A stretch of 64,000 bases of DNA from Acidobacteriota bacterium (GCA_023384575.1 JAHDVP010000013.1:34278-98277); one strand, 5' to 3'; counted from the stretch's first letter, positions 18,701-28,362 are shown. Translations and numbers: made by a program. Notes: generated from the letters alone by a model not told the origin.

Positions 18701-19042
18701 GAGATCCGGATCGTCCTGCGCGATGGCGATGTCGCCAATCGACACCGCGTCGGGCTGGTCGGCAAACAGCACCTCCCACGTGGTGCCGCCGTTCCCCGTC
18801 TTCCATAGCGCGCCCGTCGACACCGCTACGTAGAACAACGACGGGTTCGCCTCGTGTACCGCGAAGTCGCTGATGCGCCCGCCGAAGGTCGCGGGCCCGA
18901 TCGTCCGGAACGTCAGCTGGTCGAAGTACGAGCCGGGCGTCTCGGCCCGCACCGACGTCGAGACGGGCCACATGTGAAGGGCGGTCGCGACGGCGAGCGC
19001 CGCGACGGCCGCGAGGTGTCGAACCGGGATGCGTATCTTCAC
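15797..19042 (-). CDS. Secreted sortilin/VPS10-type BNR propeller protein
   Basis: A protein of about 1081 residues with a signal peptide ('IPVRHLAAVAALAVATAL') and a VPS10/sortilin-like propeller of many BNR/Asp-box repeats (for example 'STDGGRTW', 'TTDGGRTW', 'TDDGGETW', 'SIDRGASW'). A helical C-terminal domain (about 850-1080) follows. Relatives are often labelled glycosyl hydrolases, but the Asp-boxes are structural and no catalytic set can be seen; they more likely bind or display protein ligands outside the cell. GTG 19042 has AGGAG 10 bases upstream; ATG 19075 would overlap the upstream stop as ATGA and is equally possible. It is co-transcribed with its paralogue upstream. Confidence 0.9.
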   Translation of the reverse strand: MKIRIPVRHLAAVAALAVATALHMWPVSTSVRAETPGSYFDQLTFRTIGPATFGGRISDFAVHEANPSLFYVAVSTGALWKTGNGGTTWEVLFADQPDAVSIGDIAIAQDDPDLVWIGTGENNNRQSSSWGNGVYKSTDGGRTWAHLGLEDTRHIGRIVIHPVDHDIVYVAATGSLWGPHEQRGVFRTTDGGRTWEKLLYVDEFTGATELVMDPSNPLVLYAGTYQRQRAPWGFNGGGPGSGIHKTTDGGRTWRRLAGGLPQGDIGRIGMDVYRADPRVLYARVEHASAGGVYRTDDGGETWQHMSPENPRPMYFSQIRVDPRNHHRVYMLGVALHISDDGGRTWVVNRSAVQDGLWPPGNAINSSIHSDQHAMWINPHNPDHMLIGNDGGVLVSWDRSLTWRMFDNMDLAQIYHVGFDMDVPYRVYIGMQDNLSWGGPSATRSWLGIGNDDWFLIGGGDGFVSFADPTDSNIIYTESQNGNILRVDRRTNERKSIRPVPAAGDPPLRFNWDTPFLLSAHDPKTLYIGAERVFRTRDRGHSWQAISGDLTTNADREALSLMGVQGKEIRLSKNDGVSFWPTLTTLAESPRRAGVLYAGADDGSVQVTRDDGGTWTNISGRFPGVPKGTYVARLVASRFEDGRAYAAFDGHRTNDFGVYLFATEDYGQTWRPIVRGIRPGHVIRTVAEDLKNPDVLYAGTEFGLFVSIDRGASWTHVRANVPTGPVYSIAQHPRENDLLLGTHSRGVWILDHVAAIQQAAEAARADAFLFDVRPARQFNRAFDRWWMAGDGRFWGHNPPFGAILDYHLRSDAARVSLRITDASGTLVRELQGEDAGVPGRRGYTRATWDLRYAPAPQRPGDDPPPPLLGREQVRSHMFQQIERTEAHPHFAPFVLPGQYRATLVVDGREAGARQFVVEPDWLVEISDEDRRAMHDTALALHRLHEVAIQAADVIDEVSRAFHALDGRTAPAREGALADQAGALHKRLADLRRQFGVADPATGRAAGGFGALPNRISGLKTQVMGSTSRPTQMQVDQTAEVRDALQKAVDDTNDVALNAWPAFETAARAVPSTPRVRLAMPGR

Positions 19043-19071
19043 GTCGTTCGGTCTCCTGTTGACGCCGGGCT

Positions 19072-22000
19072 TCATGGCAGACGCGGCAGTGCGAGCGGCG
19101 CCAGCGCCAGCGGCCGCCCGCTGGTCCACGTGATGTGCTGCTGGTCGAGTTGGCGATGCAGTGCCGGCAGCGTCTCGCCGATCAGACGGTTGACCCGGGT
19201 GACGACCTCGGTCAGTTGCTCGTGGCTCCGCCGCGTCCAGTAAGCCTGGTCGGAGGTCGGGGTGCCCGTCGAGGCGTTGACGGCGCCGTAGAGCTGCTGG
19301 ATGCGCTGGGCCAGCGCTGGCGGACCCGGCGTCAGCGCGACGCCTCGCGGCGGCGTGCCCCGGAGCAGCCGCGTGATCGCCTGGACCTCGGCGGCGACCG
19401 CCTGGTGCTCCTTGAGCAGCGCTTCGGCGCCGGGGTGCGCCGACAGCGTGTCGCGGATCGTGCGCAGATCGGTTGCGGTCCGCTCGACGATCGACAGTGC
19501 CGCTCGCGCGGTTCGGTGCATGCCGGCGAGCGCGACCAGCGTGTCGTGCCAGAGCCGCCGATCCTGGTCGGTCAAGGGGACGAGCGGGTCGGCGAGCACG
19601 CTGACCGTCTGGCGGTGCTCCTTGCCGCCAACGCGCAGGCGCACGTGGTAGTCACCCGGCAGCACGAAGGCGCCACGCGGGCCTGCGAAGAACCCCTCCT
19701 CGTCATCGCCGCGACCCGGCTGCTCGAGCGGTGGTGCGTAACGCAGGTCCCACGACGTGCGGAAGACACCGGTTCGCGACGCCGGTGTGCCCGCGACGAG
19801 CCGCCGGACCACGCCGCCCGAGGCGTCGAGCACGTCGAGCTCGACGCGCTCGCCCTCGGTGGCGAAGTACGTGACGATCGAGCCGTCGGGCGGGTTCGGC
19901 GCGATGAACCGCTGCTGGCCCGTGGCCCCGCGCCCTCGGTTGAAGCGGTTGAACTGCCAGGCGCGCCGTACCGGGAAGAGGTGCGATCCCGAGGCGACGA
20001 CCTCTGACGTGAGGCCCTCGAGCACGCCGATGTCGTCGAGGATCCAGAACCCTCGCCCGTGCGTGCCGAGCACGAGGTCGTTGTCGCGCGGGTGCACGAC
20101 GAGATCGTGCACGGCGACGGTGGGCAGGTTGTTCTTCAGCTCCATCCAGTGACGGCCGTCGTCGATTGAGAAGAAGAGGCCGAACTCGGTGCCGACGAAG
20201 AGCAGGCCCGCCTTGCGCGGGTGTTCGGCCACCACGTGCACCGACCCGTGCGAGGGCAGGTTCGAGGTGATCGAGGTCCACGTGCGGCCGTGGTCGGTGC
20301 TCTTCAGCACGAACGGGCGGAAGTCGTTGTCCTGGTGCCCGTCGAACGAGGCGTAGACCGTGCCCTCGTTGAAGCGCGAGAGCACCACGCGGCTGACGCG
20401 GGTCTGCTCGGGCACGCCGGGGAACGTCTCGCTCTTCAGCCACGTCTGCCCGTCGTCACGCGAGACGTGCACGAGCCCGTCGTCGGTGCCGACGGCGAGC
20501 AGGCCCGCCCGGAGCGCCGACTCGCTGACCGACGTGATGTTGCCGAAGTCGGCCGTGCTCGCGTGCAGGTCGATGGCGTCGTCGGGCTGCACCTTGTCCT
20601 GGAGCGGCAGCGCCCACTCGTCGATCTGGCGCGACAGGTCGGGGCTGATGCGCGTCCAGGTGTCGCCGCGGTCCGTGCTCTTGAAGAGATAGTTCGCGCC
20701 GAAGTAGAGCGTCCGGTGATCGTGCGGCGAGATGAGGAGCGGCGCGCTCCAGTTCCAGCGGTACTTCTCGCCGTCGGGCGACTGCGGCTGGATGAACCGC
20801 CGCTCCCCGGTCCGCGTGTCGAAGCGCGAGAGGTTGCCGTACTGCGATTCGCCGTACACCACCGTGGCGTCGGTCGGATCGATCTGCGCGTAGAAGCCGT
20901 CGCCACCCACCACGAGGTACCAGTCGGCGTTCACGATCCCGTCGGTGTTGCGCGTGCCGCTCGGACCACCCCAGGTGCTGTTGTCCTGCGTGCCGCCGTA
21001 GACGTAGTAGAAGGGCTCCTGCATGTCGACGGCCACCGTGTAGAACTGCGTGATCGACAGGTGGTCCTGGAAGTCCCACGTCGCGCCGTCGTCGCGCGTG
21101 ATGTAGATGCCCCCGTCCGTGCCGAGCAGCATGTGAGTCGGGTCGTGCGGGTTGATCCAGATCGTGTGGTGGTCGGCGTGCACGCCCCCGCGCGCGAAGT
21201 CGTCGCGGAAGGTGCGCCCGGCGTCCTCCGAGACGTAATGCCGCGTCATCGGCACGAACACGCGGTTCGGGTTCTTCGGGTCGCACTCGATCTGGCCGTA
21301 GAACCAGTGCGTCGAGATGCGGTCGGTCCGCTTCTCCCAGCTCGCGCCGCGGTCGTTCGACAGGAAGATGCCGCCGTCGGGACCGACGATGGCCGCGTAG
21401 AGCCGGTCGGGCTGACTGCGGCACACCGCCAGGCCGATGCGTCCGACCGGACCCCGGGCGAGCCCGTTCGTGAGGGGCCGCCACGTGCGGCCCGCGTCGG
21501 TCGACTTGAAGACGCCCCCTTCGGGCCCGCCCCCGAGGAAGCTGTAGTAGCGCCGCTCGCGCTGGAACGCGGCCGCGTAGAGCACGTCGGGATCGCGCGG
21601 GTCCATCACCACGTCGACCACGCCCGTGTACTTGCTGATGAACAGGATCTTCTCCCAGGTCCGTCCGCCGTCGATCGTCTTGTAGAGCCCGCGCTCCTCG
21701 TTCGAGCCCCAGAGGGCGCCGAGTGCGGCGATGTACACGGTGTCCGGGTCGTCGGGGTGGATGAGCACGCGGCCGACGTGCTGCGACTTCTCGAGCCCCA
21801 TGTGCTGCCACGTGCGGCCGCCGTCCTCCGACTTGTAGACGCCGTCGCCCCACGACGAGCTGCGCACCTGATTCGCCTCGCCCGTGCCGATCCAGACGAT
21901 GTTCGGGTTCTTCTGGGAGAGCGCCATCGCGCCGATCGAGACCGACGTCTCACGGTCGAACACCGGCTGCCACGTCACGCCGCCGTTCACCGTCTTGAAC

Positions 22001-22278
22001 GCCCCGCCCGAGGCCGTCGCCGCGTAGATGATCTTCGGGTCGGCCTCGACGACGGCGAACTCGACCATGCGGCCGCCCGTGATGGCCGGACCGATGTTGC
22101 GATACCGCAGCGCGTCGAGCAGGCCGACGTCGTAGGGGGGCGCCGCCTCGACGCGGGGTGGGGCCTGGGGGCGAGGCTGGGCCCGACCCGGGGCCGGGCT
22201 GGCGAGCGTGACGAGCAGCGCGGCAGCGAGCGCGAGGCTCGGGAGGCGCCAGGACGGCAGCCGTCGTTCGGTCGGCAT
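19072..22278 (-). CDS. Secreted sortilin/VPS10-type BNR propeller protein (paralogue)
   Basis: A 1068-residue protein with a clear signal peptide ('LPSLALAAALLVTLASPAPG', cleavage near GRAQ). It shares the layout of the downstream gene: 'YRNIGPAITGGRMVEFAV' at the start of the propeller, 'WIGTGEANQVRSSSWGDGVYKSEDGGRTW', repeated Asp-boxes, 'HPRDNDLVLGTHGRGFWILDD' near the end of the propeller, and a helical C-terminal domain after a jelly-roll-like stretch. The two look like a tandem duplication that has diverged. The ATG at 22278 has AGGAG upstream, and a strong promoter lies about 95 bases ahead. Confidence 0.92.
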   Translation of the reverse strand: MPTERRLPSWRLPSLALAAALLVTLASPAPGRAQPRPQAPPRVEAAPPYDVGLLDALRYRNIGPAITGGRMVEFAVVEADPKIIYAATASGGAFKTVNGGVTWQPVFDRETSVSIGAMALSQKNPNIVWIGTGEANQVRSSSWGDGVYKSEDGGRTWQHMGLEKSQHVGRVLIHPDDPDTVYIAALGALWGSNEERGLYKTIDGGRTWEKILFISKYTGVVDVVMDPRDPDVLYAAAFQRERRYYSFLGGGPEGGVFKSTDAGRTWRPLTNGLARGPVGRIGLAVCRSQPDRLYAAIVGPDGGIFLSNDRGASWEKRTDRISTHWFYGQIECDPKNPNRVFVPMTRHYVSEDAGRTFRDDFARGGVHADHHTIWINPHDPTHMLLGTDGGIYITRDDGATWDFQDHLSITQFYTVAVDMQEPFYYVYGGTQDNSTWGGPSGTRNTDGIVNADWYLVVGGDGFYAQIDPTDATVVYGESQYGNLSRFDTRTGERRFIQPQSPDGEKYRWNWSAPLLISPHDHRTLYFGANYLFKSTDRGDTWTRISPDLSRQIDEWALPLQDKVQPDDAIDLHASTADFGNITSVSESALRAGLLAVGTDDGLVHVSRDDGQTWLKSETFPGVPEQTRVSRVVLSRFNEGTVYASFDGHQDNDFRPFVLKSTDHGRTWTSITSNLPSHGSVHVVAEHPRKAGLLFVGTEFGLFFSIDDGRHWMELKNNLPTVAVHDLVVHPRDNDLVLGTHGRGFWILDDIGVLEGLTSEVVASGSHLFPVRRAWQFNRFNRGRGATGQQRFIAPNPPDGSIVTYFATEGERVELDVLDASGGVVRRLVAGTPASRTGVFRTSWDLRYAPPLEQPGRGDDEEGFFAGPRGAFVLPGDYHVRLRVGGKEHRQTVSVLADPLVPLTDQDRRLWHDTLVALAGMHRTARAALSIVERTATDLRTIRDTLSAHPGAEALLKEHQAVAAEVQAITRLLRGTPPRGVALTPGPPALAQRIQQLYGAVNASTGTPTSDQAYWTRRSHEQLTEVVTRVNRLIGETLPALHRQLDQQHITWTSGRPLALAPLALPRLP

Positions 22279-22373
22279 GGAGGACTCCTCGGACAGGCGG
22301 GCGGAGGGCGGCGCGTGACGGGGCGGGCGTCCCGGAGCGGCGTCGCCTGCACTCGCCGGGTGGTGTTGCCCGG

Positions 22374-22403
22374 TTTGTAGCGGCTCGACTGGGGCGATGT
22401 CAA
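22374..22403 (-). promoter_or_regulatory. Sigma-70-type promoter of the VPS10 gene pair
   Basis: Read on the minus strand, TTGACA (22403-22398) is followed after 18 bases by TACAAA (22379-22374). The -35 box is a perfect consensus match. Transcription would start near 22367, leaving a leader of about 90 bases before the ATG at 22278. Confidence 0.7.
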
Positions 22404-22408
22404 CGAAA

Positions 22409-22426
22409 TTCTACCTATTGGTAGAA
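22409..22426. promoter_or_regulatory. Palindromic operator candidate upstream of -35
   Basis: TTCTACC (22409-22415) and GGTAGAA (22420-22426) are exact inverted repeats around a 4-base spacer. The palindrome ends 5 bases upstream of the -35 box of the VPS10 promoter, the usual place for a dimeric activator. The flanks are unusually AT-rich for this genome. The regulator is unknown; no regulator gene is next to it. Confidence 0.6.
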
Positions 22427-22503
22427 ATCACGAGCCTCGCCCCGGCGTTCGTACCGCGGGCGCCCCCCGCCGGTCGGGCGGGCCCGCGGCGGCGGCCAGG
22501 GCG

Positions 22504-22872
22504 TCAGTCGGGCCGGCCCTTCAGCGTGTGGTCGGCGAGGTCGTAACGGCCCTTCAGGTCGTCGCAGTGGGTGCCCTTCCACAGGGGCACACCCGAGAGA
22601 TAGGCGGCCCGGCCGATCATGTGCGAGGCGACGGGCGTCGTGAGCACGAGGAACATCAGGCCGGCCATCGCACGCGCCGTGATCGACACGTTGCCGGCGG
22701 CCACGGCCACCGCGAGGAACATGCACCCGGCGCCGAGCGACGACGCCTTCGACGTCGCCGACATGCGGAGGAACAGGTCGGGCAGGCGGACGATGCCGAT
22801 GGCCGCGATCAGCAGCAGCACCGCACCGGCGACCATGAGACCAACGCTCGCGACATGCTGGAGGGCGGCCAT
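22504..22872 (-). CDS. mrpG: Mrp Na+/H+ antiporter subunit G
   Basis: A 122-residue protein with three membrane helices, matching MnhG/PhaG: 'LLLIAAIGIVRLPDLFLRMSATSKASSLG' then 'ARAMAGLMFLVLTTPVASHMIGRAAY'. MrpG is a small structural subunit of the seven-part Mrp antiporter in the inner membrane. The start overlaps the mrpF stop by one base (TGATG). It is the last gene of the mrpABCDEFG operon. The C-terminal tail ('GRYDLADHTLKGRPD') is a little longer than usual. Confidence 0.9.
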   Translation of the reverse strand: MAALQHVASVGLMVAGAVLLLIAAIGIVRLPDLFLRMSATSKASSLGAGCMFLAVAVAAGNVSITARAMAGLMFLVLTTPVASHMIGRAAYLSGVPLWKGTHCDDLKGRYDLADHTLKGRPD

Positions 22873-23138
22873 CAGAGGCTCCGCTCGATGTAGCGCGCGA
22901 ACGCCACGGTGCCGAGGAAGCTGACGAGCGCCACGGCGATTGCGACGTCGACGTAGAAGTACTTCCCCGTGGCGATGGCGTAGGCGACGATGATGGCGAT
23001 GCCGACGGCGCTCAGGAGGTCGAAGGCCACGACGCGGTCGGGCAGCGACGGGCCGACGAGCAGACGCACGCACGTCACGGCGGCGCAGATCGTCAGCAGC
23101 GGGATGATCCAGTAGAGCGCGACGGTCTCGACACTCAC
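22872..23138 (-). CDS. mrpF: Mrp Na+/H+ antiporter subunit F
   Basis: An 88-residue protein with three membrane helices and the family core 'RLLVGPSLPDRVVAFDLLSAVGIAIIVAYAI', including the conserved Pro-Asp-Arg. It is a small subunit of the Mrp complex. The GTG start at 23138 overlaps the mrpE stop as GTGA, and its own stop overlaps mrpG. Confidence 0.92.
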   Translation of the reverse strand: MSVETVALYWIIPLLTICAAVTCVRLLVGPSLPDRVVAFDLLSAVGIAIIVAYAIATGKYFYVDVAIAVALVSFLGTVAFARYIERSL

Positions 23139-23605
23139 TTGAAGACCTCCTCGACGGCGCGCTCGAAGCCCGTCTTGGTCTCGTCGCGGAACGCGGCGGG
23201 GTCGTCGACCTCGATCGAGTGCACGTAGAGCACCCGCCGGTCGTCGGAGACATCGAGGCTGAGCGTGCCCGGGGTGAGGGTGATCAGGTTCGCCAGCATC
23301 GTGATCTCGGCGTCGGATTCGATGTCGAGGGGAACGGCCACGATGCCGGGCCTGAGGCGGTGCACCGGGGTGAAGAGCACGGTCCGGGCGACCTTCACGT
23401 TGGCCAGTACGAGCTGCCATGCGACGTAGGCGCTGAAGCGCGCGGCCCGCGTGATGCGTCGGAAGTAGCTGCCGCCGCCGTTGCCCCGCGCGCCGAAGTA
23501 CAGGATCGCGTAGCCCAGCGCGAAGCCGAACGCGAGGTTGAACCAGCCCAACTGGCCCGTCAGCGCCACCCAGGCGAGCGCCAGGAGGATGTTCATCAGC
23601 AGCAT
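23135..23605 (-). CDS. mrpE: Mrp Na+/H+ antiporter subunit E
   Basis: A 156-residue protein with N-terminal membrane helices ('MNILLALAWVALTGQLGWFNLAFGFALGYAILYF') and a soluble C-terminal domain with the MnhE pattern 'VAVPLDIESDAEITMLANLITLTPGTLSLDVS' followed by 'LYVHSIEVDD'. It is a structural subunit on the cytoplasmic side of the Mrp complex. It starts 2 bases after mrpD and overlaps mrpF by 4 bases. Confidence 0.93.
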   Translation of the reverse strand: MLLMNILLALAWVALTGQLGWFNLAFGFALGYAILYFGARGNGGGSYFRRITRAARFSAYVAWQLVLANVKVARTVLFTPVHRLRPGIVAVPLDIESDAEITMLANLITLTPGTLSLDVSDDRRVLYVHSIEVDDPAAFRDETKTGFERAVEEVFK

Positions 23606-23607
23606 GG

Positions 23608-25107
23608 TCAGCCCCGCACACCGAACACCGCGCGCACGTACTCGGTCGGGTCGAGCAGTTGCTCGGCCGCGCGCATGGCCAGCGCGAGCACCGGCTCGGC
23701 GAACGAGCCGATGGCCACCGTGACGAGCGCGAGGGCCGCCACGGGGCCGAGCGTCCGGCGCCACCCCGCGGGCGTCAGGCCCGCCCCGAGGCTCCCCTCG
23801 GGCGCCGGCTTCCAGAAGGCCTCGGCCCAGATCTTCGTCATCGAGAAGAGCGTCAGCAGGCTCACGGCCAGCGCGACGGTGACAATGACGTATCCCTCGA
23901 CGTCGAGCCCCGACCGCACGAGCAGCAGCTTCGCCCAGAAGCCGGAGAGGGGTGGGATACCGGCCAGCGAGAGCGCGGGAATCAGGAAGAGCAGCCCGAG
24001 CAGCGGCTGCTCGTGGTACAGGCCGCCGAGCCGTTTCAGCTCGAAGCTGCCCTTCAGCCGCTCGGCGATGCCGCTCACCAGGAACAGGTTCGTCTTCACG
24101 ACGATGTGGTGCGCGATGTAGAAGACCGAGCCGGCGAGGGCCAGCTTCGTGAAGAGTCCGAGCCCCATCAGCATGTAGCCGATCTGGCTGACGATGTGGA
24201 ACGACAGGATGCGGCGGAACTCGTTCTGCGCCGCCGCGCCGAGCACGCCGGTGATCATCGTCAGGCCGGCGACGGCGAGGATGAGGCCGTGGGTGAACGC
24301 GACGTCCTGCGTGAAGATCAGCGTGAAGACCCTGATGAGGGCGTAGACGCCGACCTTCGTCAGCAGCCCCGCGAAGATCGCCGAGACCGCCACCGGCGGC
24401 GTGTGGTACGAGGCCGGCAGCCACGCGAAGAGGGGGAACATCGCGGCCTTGATGCCGAAGGCCACGAGGAACAGCATCGCCAGGGTCAGCACGAGGCCCG
24501 GGTTCGCCGGCTGGCTGAGCGACACCGAGAGGTCGGCCATGTTCAACGTGCCCGCAACGCCGTACAGGATCCCCACGGCCGCGAGGAACAGCGACGAGGA
24601 GAGCAGGTTGAGCGTGACGTACTTGATCGAGCCCTCGAGCTGGGCGCGCTCGCCGCCGAGTGCCATCAGCACGAACGACGAGATCAGCAGGACCTCGAAC
24701 CACACGTACAGGTTGAAGAGGTCGCCCGTGAGGAAGGCGCCGCAGACGCCCATCAGCATCACGTGGTACAGCGGGTGATAGGCGTACCGCTCGCGGGCCT
24801 CGTCGACGGTCGCGAGCGAGTAGACGATCACGGCAAGGCCCATCAGGCCAGCCAGAACGACCATCAGCGCGCCGAAGACGTCCGCGACCAGCGTGATGCC
24901 GAACGGCGCCGGCCAGTTGCCACTCTGCATGGCGAGGATTCCGTGGCGCCACACGCTTGCGAGCAGGCCGAGCGACGTCGCAAACAGGGCCACCGCGCCC
25001 GCGAGGCTGACGCCGCGCTGCCAGGCGCGTCGTCTGACCGCCAGGGCCAGCACCGCCGTGAAGAGCGGTATCAGAATCGGAAGGATCAGCAGCACCTTCA
25101 TCGTCAC
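23608..25107 (-). CDS. mrpD: Mrp Na+/H+ antiporter subunit D
   Basis: A 499-residue protein of about 14 membrane helices, homologous to NuoM/NuoN of complex I. The proton-channel core is present: Glu in '[17 protein letters not shown]', Lys in '[19 protein letters not shown]', and '[13 protein letters not shown]'. MrpD is one of the two large ion-translocating subunits, exchanging Na+ for H+ across the inner membrane. The start is either GTG 25107, overlapping the mrpC stop as GTGA, or ATG 25101. Confidence 0.94.
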   Translation of the reverse strand: MTMKVLLILPILIPLFTAVLALAVRRRAWQRGVSLAGAVALFATSLGLLASVWRHGILAMQSGNWPAPFGITLVADVFGALMVVLAGLMGLAVIVYSLATVDEARERYAYHPLYHVMLMGVCGAFLTGDLFNLYVWFEVLLISSFVLMALGGERAQLEGSIKYVTLNLLSSSLFLAAVGILYGVAGTLNMADLSVSLSQPANPGLVLTLAMLFLVAFGIKAAMFPLFAWLPASYHTPPVAVSAIFAGLLTKVGVYALIRVFTLIFTQDVAFTHGLILAVAGLTMITGVLGAAAQNEFRRILSFHIVSQIGYMLMGLGLFTKLALAGSVFYIAHHIVVKTNLFLVSGIAERLKGSFELKRLGGLYHEQPLLGLLFLIPALSLAGIPPLSGFWAKLLLVRSGLDVEGYVIVTVALAVSLLTLFSMTKIWAEAFWKPAPEGSLGAGLTPAGWRRTLGPVAALALVTVAIGSFAEPVLALAMRAAEQLLDPTEYVRAVFGVRG

Positions 25108-25457
25108 GCGTCCGTGTCGGTCGCCTTGAGCTGATCGATGTCGTCGACGCCGACCGTCTGGTACGCGCGGCGGAAGAGGACGAGCGCGAAGACCTGCACC
25201 CCGAAGCCGATGACGATGGCCGTGAGGATGAGCGCCTGGGGCAGCGGGTCGGCAAACGGCGGCGTCGGCGCTTCGGCGCCGAAGGGTACGAGCGGCGCCT
25301 GCACGCGCGTGAGGCGTCCCGCCGAGAAGATCAGCAGGTTCGCGGCGTGGCCGAGCAGCACGAGGCCGAGAATGACCTTCACGATGCTCCGCCGCATCAG
25401 CATGTAGATGCCCGCGGCGTAGAACGCCCCGACGACGAGGGCGAGCAGCGTGTGCAC
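25104..25457 (-). CDS. mrpC: Mrp Na+/H+ antiporter subunit C
   Basis: A 117-residue NuoK-like protein with three membrane helices: '[41 protein letters not shown]' and '[30 protein letters not shown]'. The second segment holds the conserved '[12 protein letters not shown]' of MnhC/MrpC. The GTG start follows the mrpB stop after one base, and the stop overlaps mrpD. Confidence 0.94.
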   Translation of the reverse strand: MHTLLALVVGAFYAAGIYMLMRRSIVKVILGLVLLGHAANLLIFSAGRLTRVQAPLVPFGAEAPTPPFADPLPQALILTAIVIGFGVQVFALVLFRRAYQTVGVDDIDQLKATDTDA

Positions 25458-25458
25458 G

Positions 25459-25866
25459 TCACTCCTCCTGCAGGGCGAACAGCATGGTGAGCGTCACGCC
25501 GAGCACGACGATCATCACGCCCATGTCGAAGAAGAGCGGCGTCCCGATCTTGCCCACGACCGGCAGGTAGGGCGTGTACCACTGGCTCGTCATGAACGGC
25601 TGACCGCGAAAGAGGCCCATCACGCCGCTCAGCCCGGCGAGGCCGAGGCCGATCGCGATGAGCGCGCGCGGCTCGACCGTCAGCGTCCGGCGCGCCTGGT
25701 GGACGCCGTTGGCGAGCGCGTAGAGCGCGAACGCGGTCGCCGCGACGAGTCCGGCCACGAACCCGCCGCCCGGCTCGTTGTGCCCGCGCAGCAGGATGAA
25801 GACCGCGAAGACCAGCATCACGGGCATGATGGCGCGCGTCGCCGTCGCGAGAATCAGCGAGAACAT
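25459..25866 (-). CDS. mrpB: Mrp Na+/H+ antiporter subunit B
   Basis: A 135-residue protein with four membrane helices and the MnhB signature '[24 protein letters not shown]', then '[42 protein letters not shown]'. It is a small subunit of the Mrp complex. The ATG at 25866 overlaps the mrpA stop (TGATG). Confidence 0.94.
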   Translation of the reverse strand: MFSLILATATRAIMPVMLVFAVFILLRGHNEPGGGFVAGLVAATAFALYALANGVHQARRTLTVEPRALIAIGLGLAGLSGVMGLFRGQPFMTSQWYTPYLPVVGKIGTPLFFDMGVMIVVLGVTLTMLFALQEE

Positions 25867-28163
25867 CAGGACTCCCCGCCGTGCAGCCGCAGCTTCAGCA
25901 AGGCGTACACCCCGAGCGCCGCGATGGCGAGCACGGTGATCTCCCCGAGCGTGTCGAGCCCGCGGAAGTCGACCAGGATCACGTTCACGATGTTGCGCCC
26001 GAACGCCGACGGCACGCTCTCCTCGGCGAAGAACGTGCTGAGCCGCGAGGGCGACGGGTCGGGCGTCGTCGCGAGCAGGATCACCGTCACCAGGCCCCCG
26101 AGGCCCAGCGCGACCGCGGCGTCACGCGCCCGCGCGACCGCGGGCGAGCGCCGGGCCAGCTCCGGCATCCGGTAGAGCACGAGTACGAACAGCACCACGC
26201 CGAGCGTCTCGATCGCAAACTGCGTCATCGCGAGATCGGGCGCGCCGAAGAACAGGAAGAGCAGCGCCACGCCGTAGCCGATCACCCCGAGCGCCACGAT
26301 GGCGACGAAGCGCGACTCGGTGTGGAGCAGCTTCCAGGTGGCGGCGAGCATGATGAGCAGCAGCAGCACCTCGTGGAACCGCGCGTCGGCGAGGTCGGCC
26401 GGCACCGGCACCGCCACGGCGGTCGCGATCACGTACCCGCCGAAGACGACCGTGACCAGGACCGCCGTCAGGATGTAGAAGCGGAGGTAGCCGTTCTGCA
26501 GCACCTTCGTCTGCCACCTGGCCGATGCCATCAGCCCCGCGAGCGTCCACTCGTACCAGCGTTCCGGACCGAACGCGTAGGCGTGCCGCAGCACAGCCCC
26601 CAGCGCCAGCAGCCGCCAGCGCGCCGCGTAGGCGAGCAGGCCCGCCGCGATCGTCGTCGCCGAGAGCGCGAGCGCGGCGCCGGCGTCGCCCTCGAGGCCA
26701 TGCCACAGCGCGAGGTGCGTGTCGCGTGGCGCACCGAGCGAGGCCGACGCCGCCGCGCCGATCAGCCCGTCGGCCAGAGCCGGCGCCACCCCGAGCAGCA
26801 GGCCGAGCGACGCCAGCAGCATCGGGCCGATCCACATGGCGGGCGGCGCCTCGTGCGGGTGGTGCGGCGTCTCGCGTGGCTCCCCGAAGAACGTCTGGTA
26901 GCCGACCACGCCCGCCGACAGGAACACGCAGGCATTGGCCACGACCGCGGCGACGACGAGCGCGGGCGCCCCGAGCAGCGACGTGTACGCCGTTTCCTTG
27001 GCCACGAAGCCGAAGAGCGGCACGAGCCCGGCCGTCGACAGCGCCGCGAGCCCCGCCGCCCAGGCCGTGACCGGCATCGCCCGCCGCAGGCCGGAGAGCG
27101 CCGTGATCTCGCGCGTCCCCGTCCCGTGGTCGATGGCCCCGACCACCATGAACAGCGAACCCTTGTAGAGAGCGTGCGCGAGAAGGAAGACCATCGCGGC
27201 CTCGAGGGCGACCGGGCTCCCGACGCCAACCAGCATGGTCATCGCGCCCAGGGCCATCACGGTCGTGAAGGCCAGGATGCGCTTGAGGTCGGTCTGCTGC
27301 GTGCCCAGCCAGGCGCCGACGACCATCGTCGTCGCGCCGAACGTGGTGAGCGCCGCCGTCCACGCCTCGGTGCCACCGAGCACCGGCGTCAGCCGCATCA
27401 GCAGGAAGACGCCCGCCTTCACCATCGTCGCCGAGTGGAGGTAGGTGCTGATCGGGGTGGGGGCCTCCATGGCCGACGGCAGCCAGAAGTGGAACGGCAC
27501 CTGCGCCGATTTCGTGAACGCGCCCGCGAGGACGCAGAGCAGGATCGGCACGTAGAGCGCGTGCGACCGGAAGAGGTCGCCCTGTGCGGAGAGTTCGCTC
27601 AGTTCGTACGAGCCACCCACCGTGGCCAGCATGATGAGGCCCGGCAGCAGCGCCAGACCGCCGGCGCCGGTCACGAGCAGCGCCTGCAGCGCCGCCTTTC
27701 TGGACTTCTCGTACTCGTGCTTGTAGCCGATCAGGAGGTACGAGCTGATGCTCGTCAGTTCCCACGAGATGTAGAGGAGGATGACGTTGTCGGCCGTGAC
27801 CACCCCGATCATGGCCGCCATGAAGATCAGCAGGAACGCGTAGAGCCGGCCCGTGTGGCGGTCGCCCGCCATGTAGGCGCCGCTGTAGATCAGCACCAGC
27901 GCGCCGATGCCGGCCACGATGAGCGCAAAGAGCAGGCTGAGCCCGTCGAGGTGGAACGAGAGCGTGATGCCGAGAGACGGGACCCAGTCGTGAACGGACC
28001 GCGCGACCTCGCCGTGTGCCGCACCCGGCACGTGCGAGAGGAACCAGATCGTCAGCGAGAGCGGCAGCAGCGCGAGCAGCCACCCGGCCGCCCGAGGCGC
28101 TCGGTGGTGGATCGACGGCGCGACGGCCGACAGGACGAACCCGGACAAGAACGCGAAGACCAT
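25866..28163 (-). CDS. mrpA: Mrp Na+/H+ antiporter subunit A
   Basis: A 765-residue protein of about 20 membrane helices, homologous to NuoL with the MrpA C-terminal extension. The channel core has '[16 protein letters not shown]' (Glu), '[41 protein letters not shown]' (Lys, His) and a later '[11 protein letters not shown]'. The C-terminal part has '[35 protein letters not shown]' and '[31 protein letters not shown]', equal to MbhD/MbhE. ATG 28163 (or GTG 28166) is chosen because the upstream extension is not hydrophobic. It is the first gene of the operon; 199 bases separate it from the divergent second cluster. Confidence 0.95.
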   Translation of the reverse strand: MVFAFLSGFVLSAVAPSIHHRAPRAAGWLLALLPLSLTIWFLSHVPGAAHGEVARSVHDWVPSLGITLSFHLDGLSLLFALIVAGIGALVLIYSGAYMAGDRHTGRLYAFLLIFMAAMIGVVTADNVILLYISWELTSISSYLLIGYKHEYEKSRKAALQALLVTGAGGLALLPGLIMLATVGGSYELSELSAQGDLFRSHALYVPILLCVLAGAFTKSAQVPFHFWLPSAMEAPTPISTYLHSATMVKAGVFLLMRLTPVLGGTEAWTAALTTFGATTMVVGAWLGTQQTDLKRILAFTTVMALGAMTMLVGVGSPVALEAAMVFLLAHALYKGSLFMVVGAIDHGTGTREITALSGLRRAMPVTAWAAGLAALSTAGLVPLFGFVAKETAYTSLLGAPALVVAAVVANACVFLSAGVVGYQTFFGEPRETPHHPHEAPPAMWIGPMLLASLGLLLGVAPALADGLIGAAASASLGAPRDTHLALWHGLEGDAGAALALSATTIAAGLLAYAARWRLLALGAVLRHAYAFGPERWYEWTLAGLMASARWQTKVLQNGYLRFYILTAVLVTVVFGGYVIATAVAVPVPADLADARFHEVLLLLIMLAATWKLLHTESRFVAIVALGVIGYGVALLFLFFGAPDLAMTQFAIETLGVVLFVLVLYRMPELARRSPAVARARDAAVALGLGGLVTVILLATTPDPSPSRLSTFFAEESVPSAFGRNIVNVILVDFRGLDTLGEITVLAIAALGVYALLKLRLHGGES

Positions 28164-28362
28164 CACGAGATGTATGACACGTCGGGTGCCGCGGGAACCG
28201 CGTCTGCGGCAGGAGTTGCTGGCTGGACGCCGCAACGAGTCTACATGATGCGCGGCCGGGTCCGCCAACCCGCAGTATCATGGGACCTTCTGGCGAGTCG
28301 CGACGTCGCATCCAGGGTGGCCACATCCTGGCCGCTGGGGTCATGGGAGGACGAGAGGACGG

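Noticed and set aside
15797..22278. Calling the BNR propellers glycosyl hydrolases or sialidases
   Set aside because: Asp-boxes are structural; the Arg triad and Tyr/Glu of sialidases were not seen.
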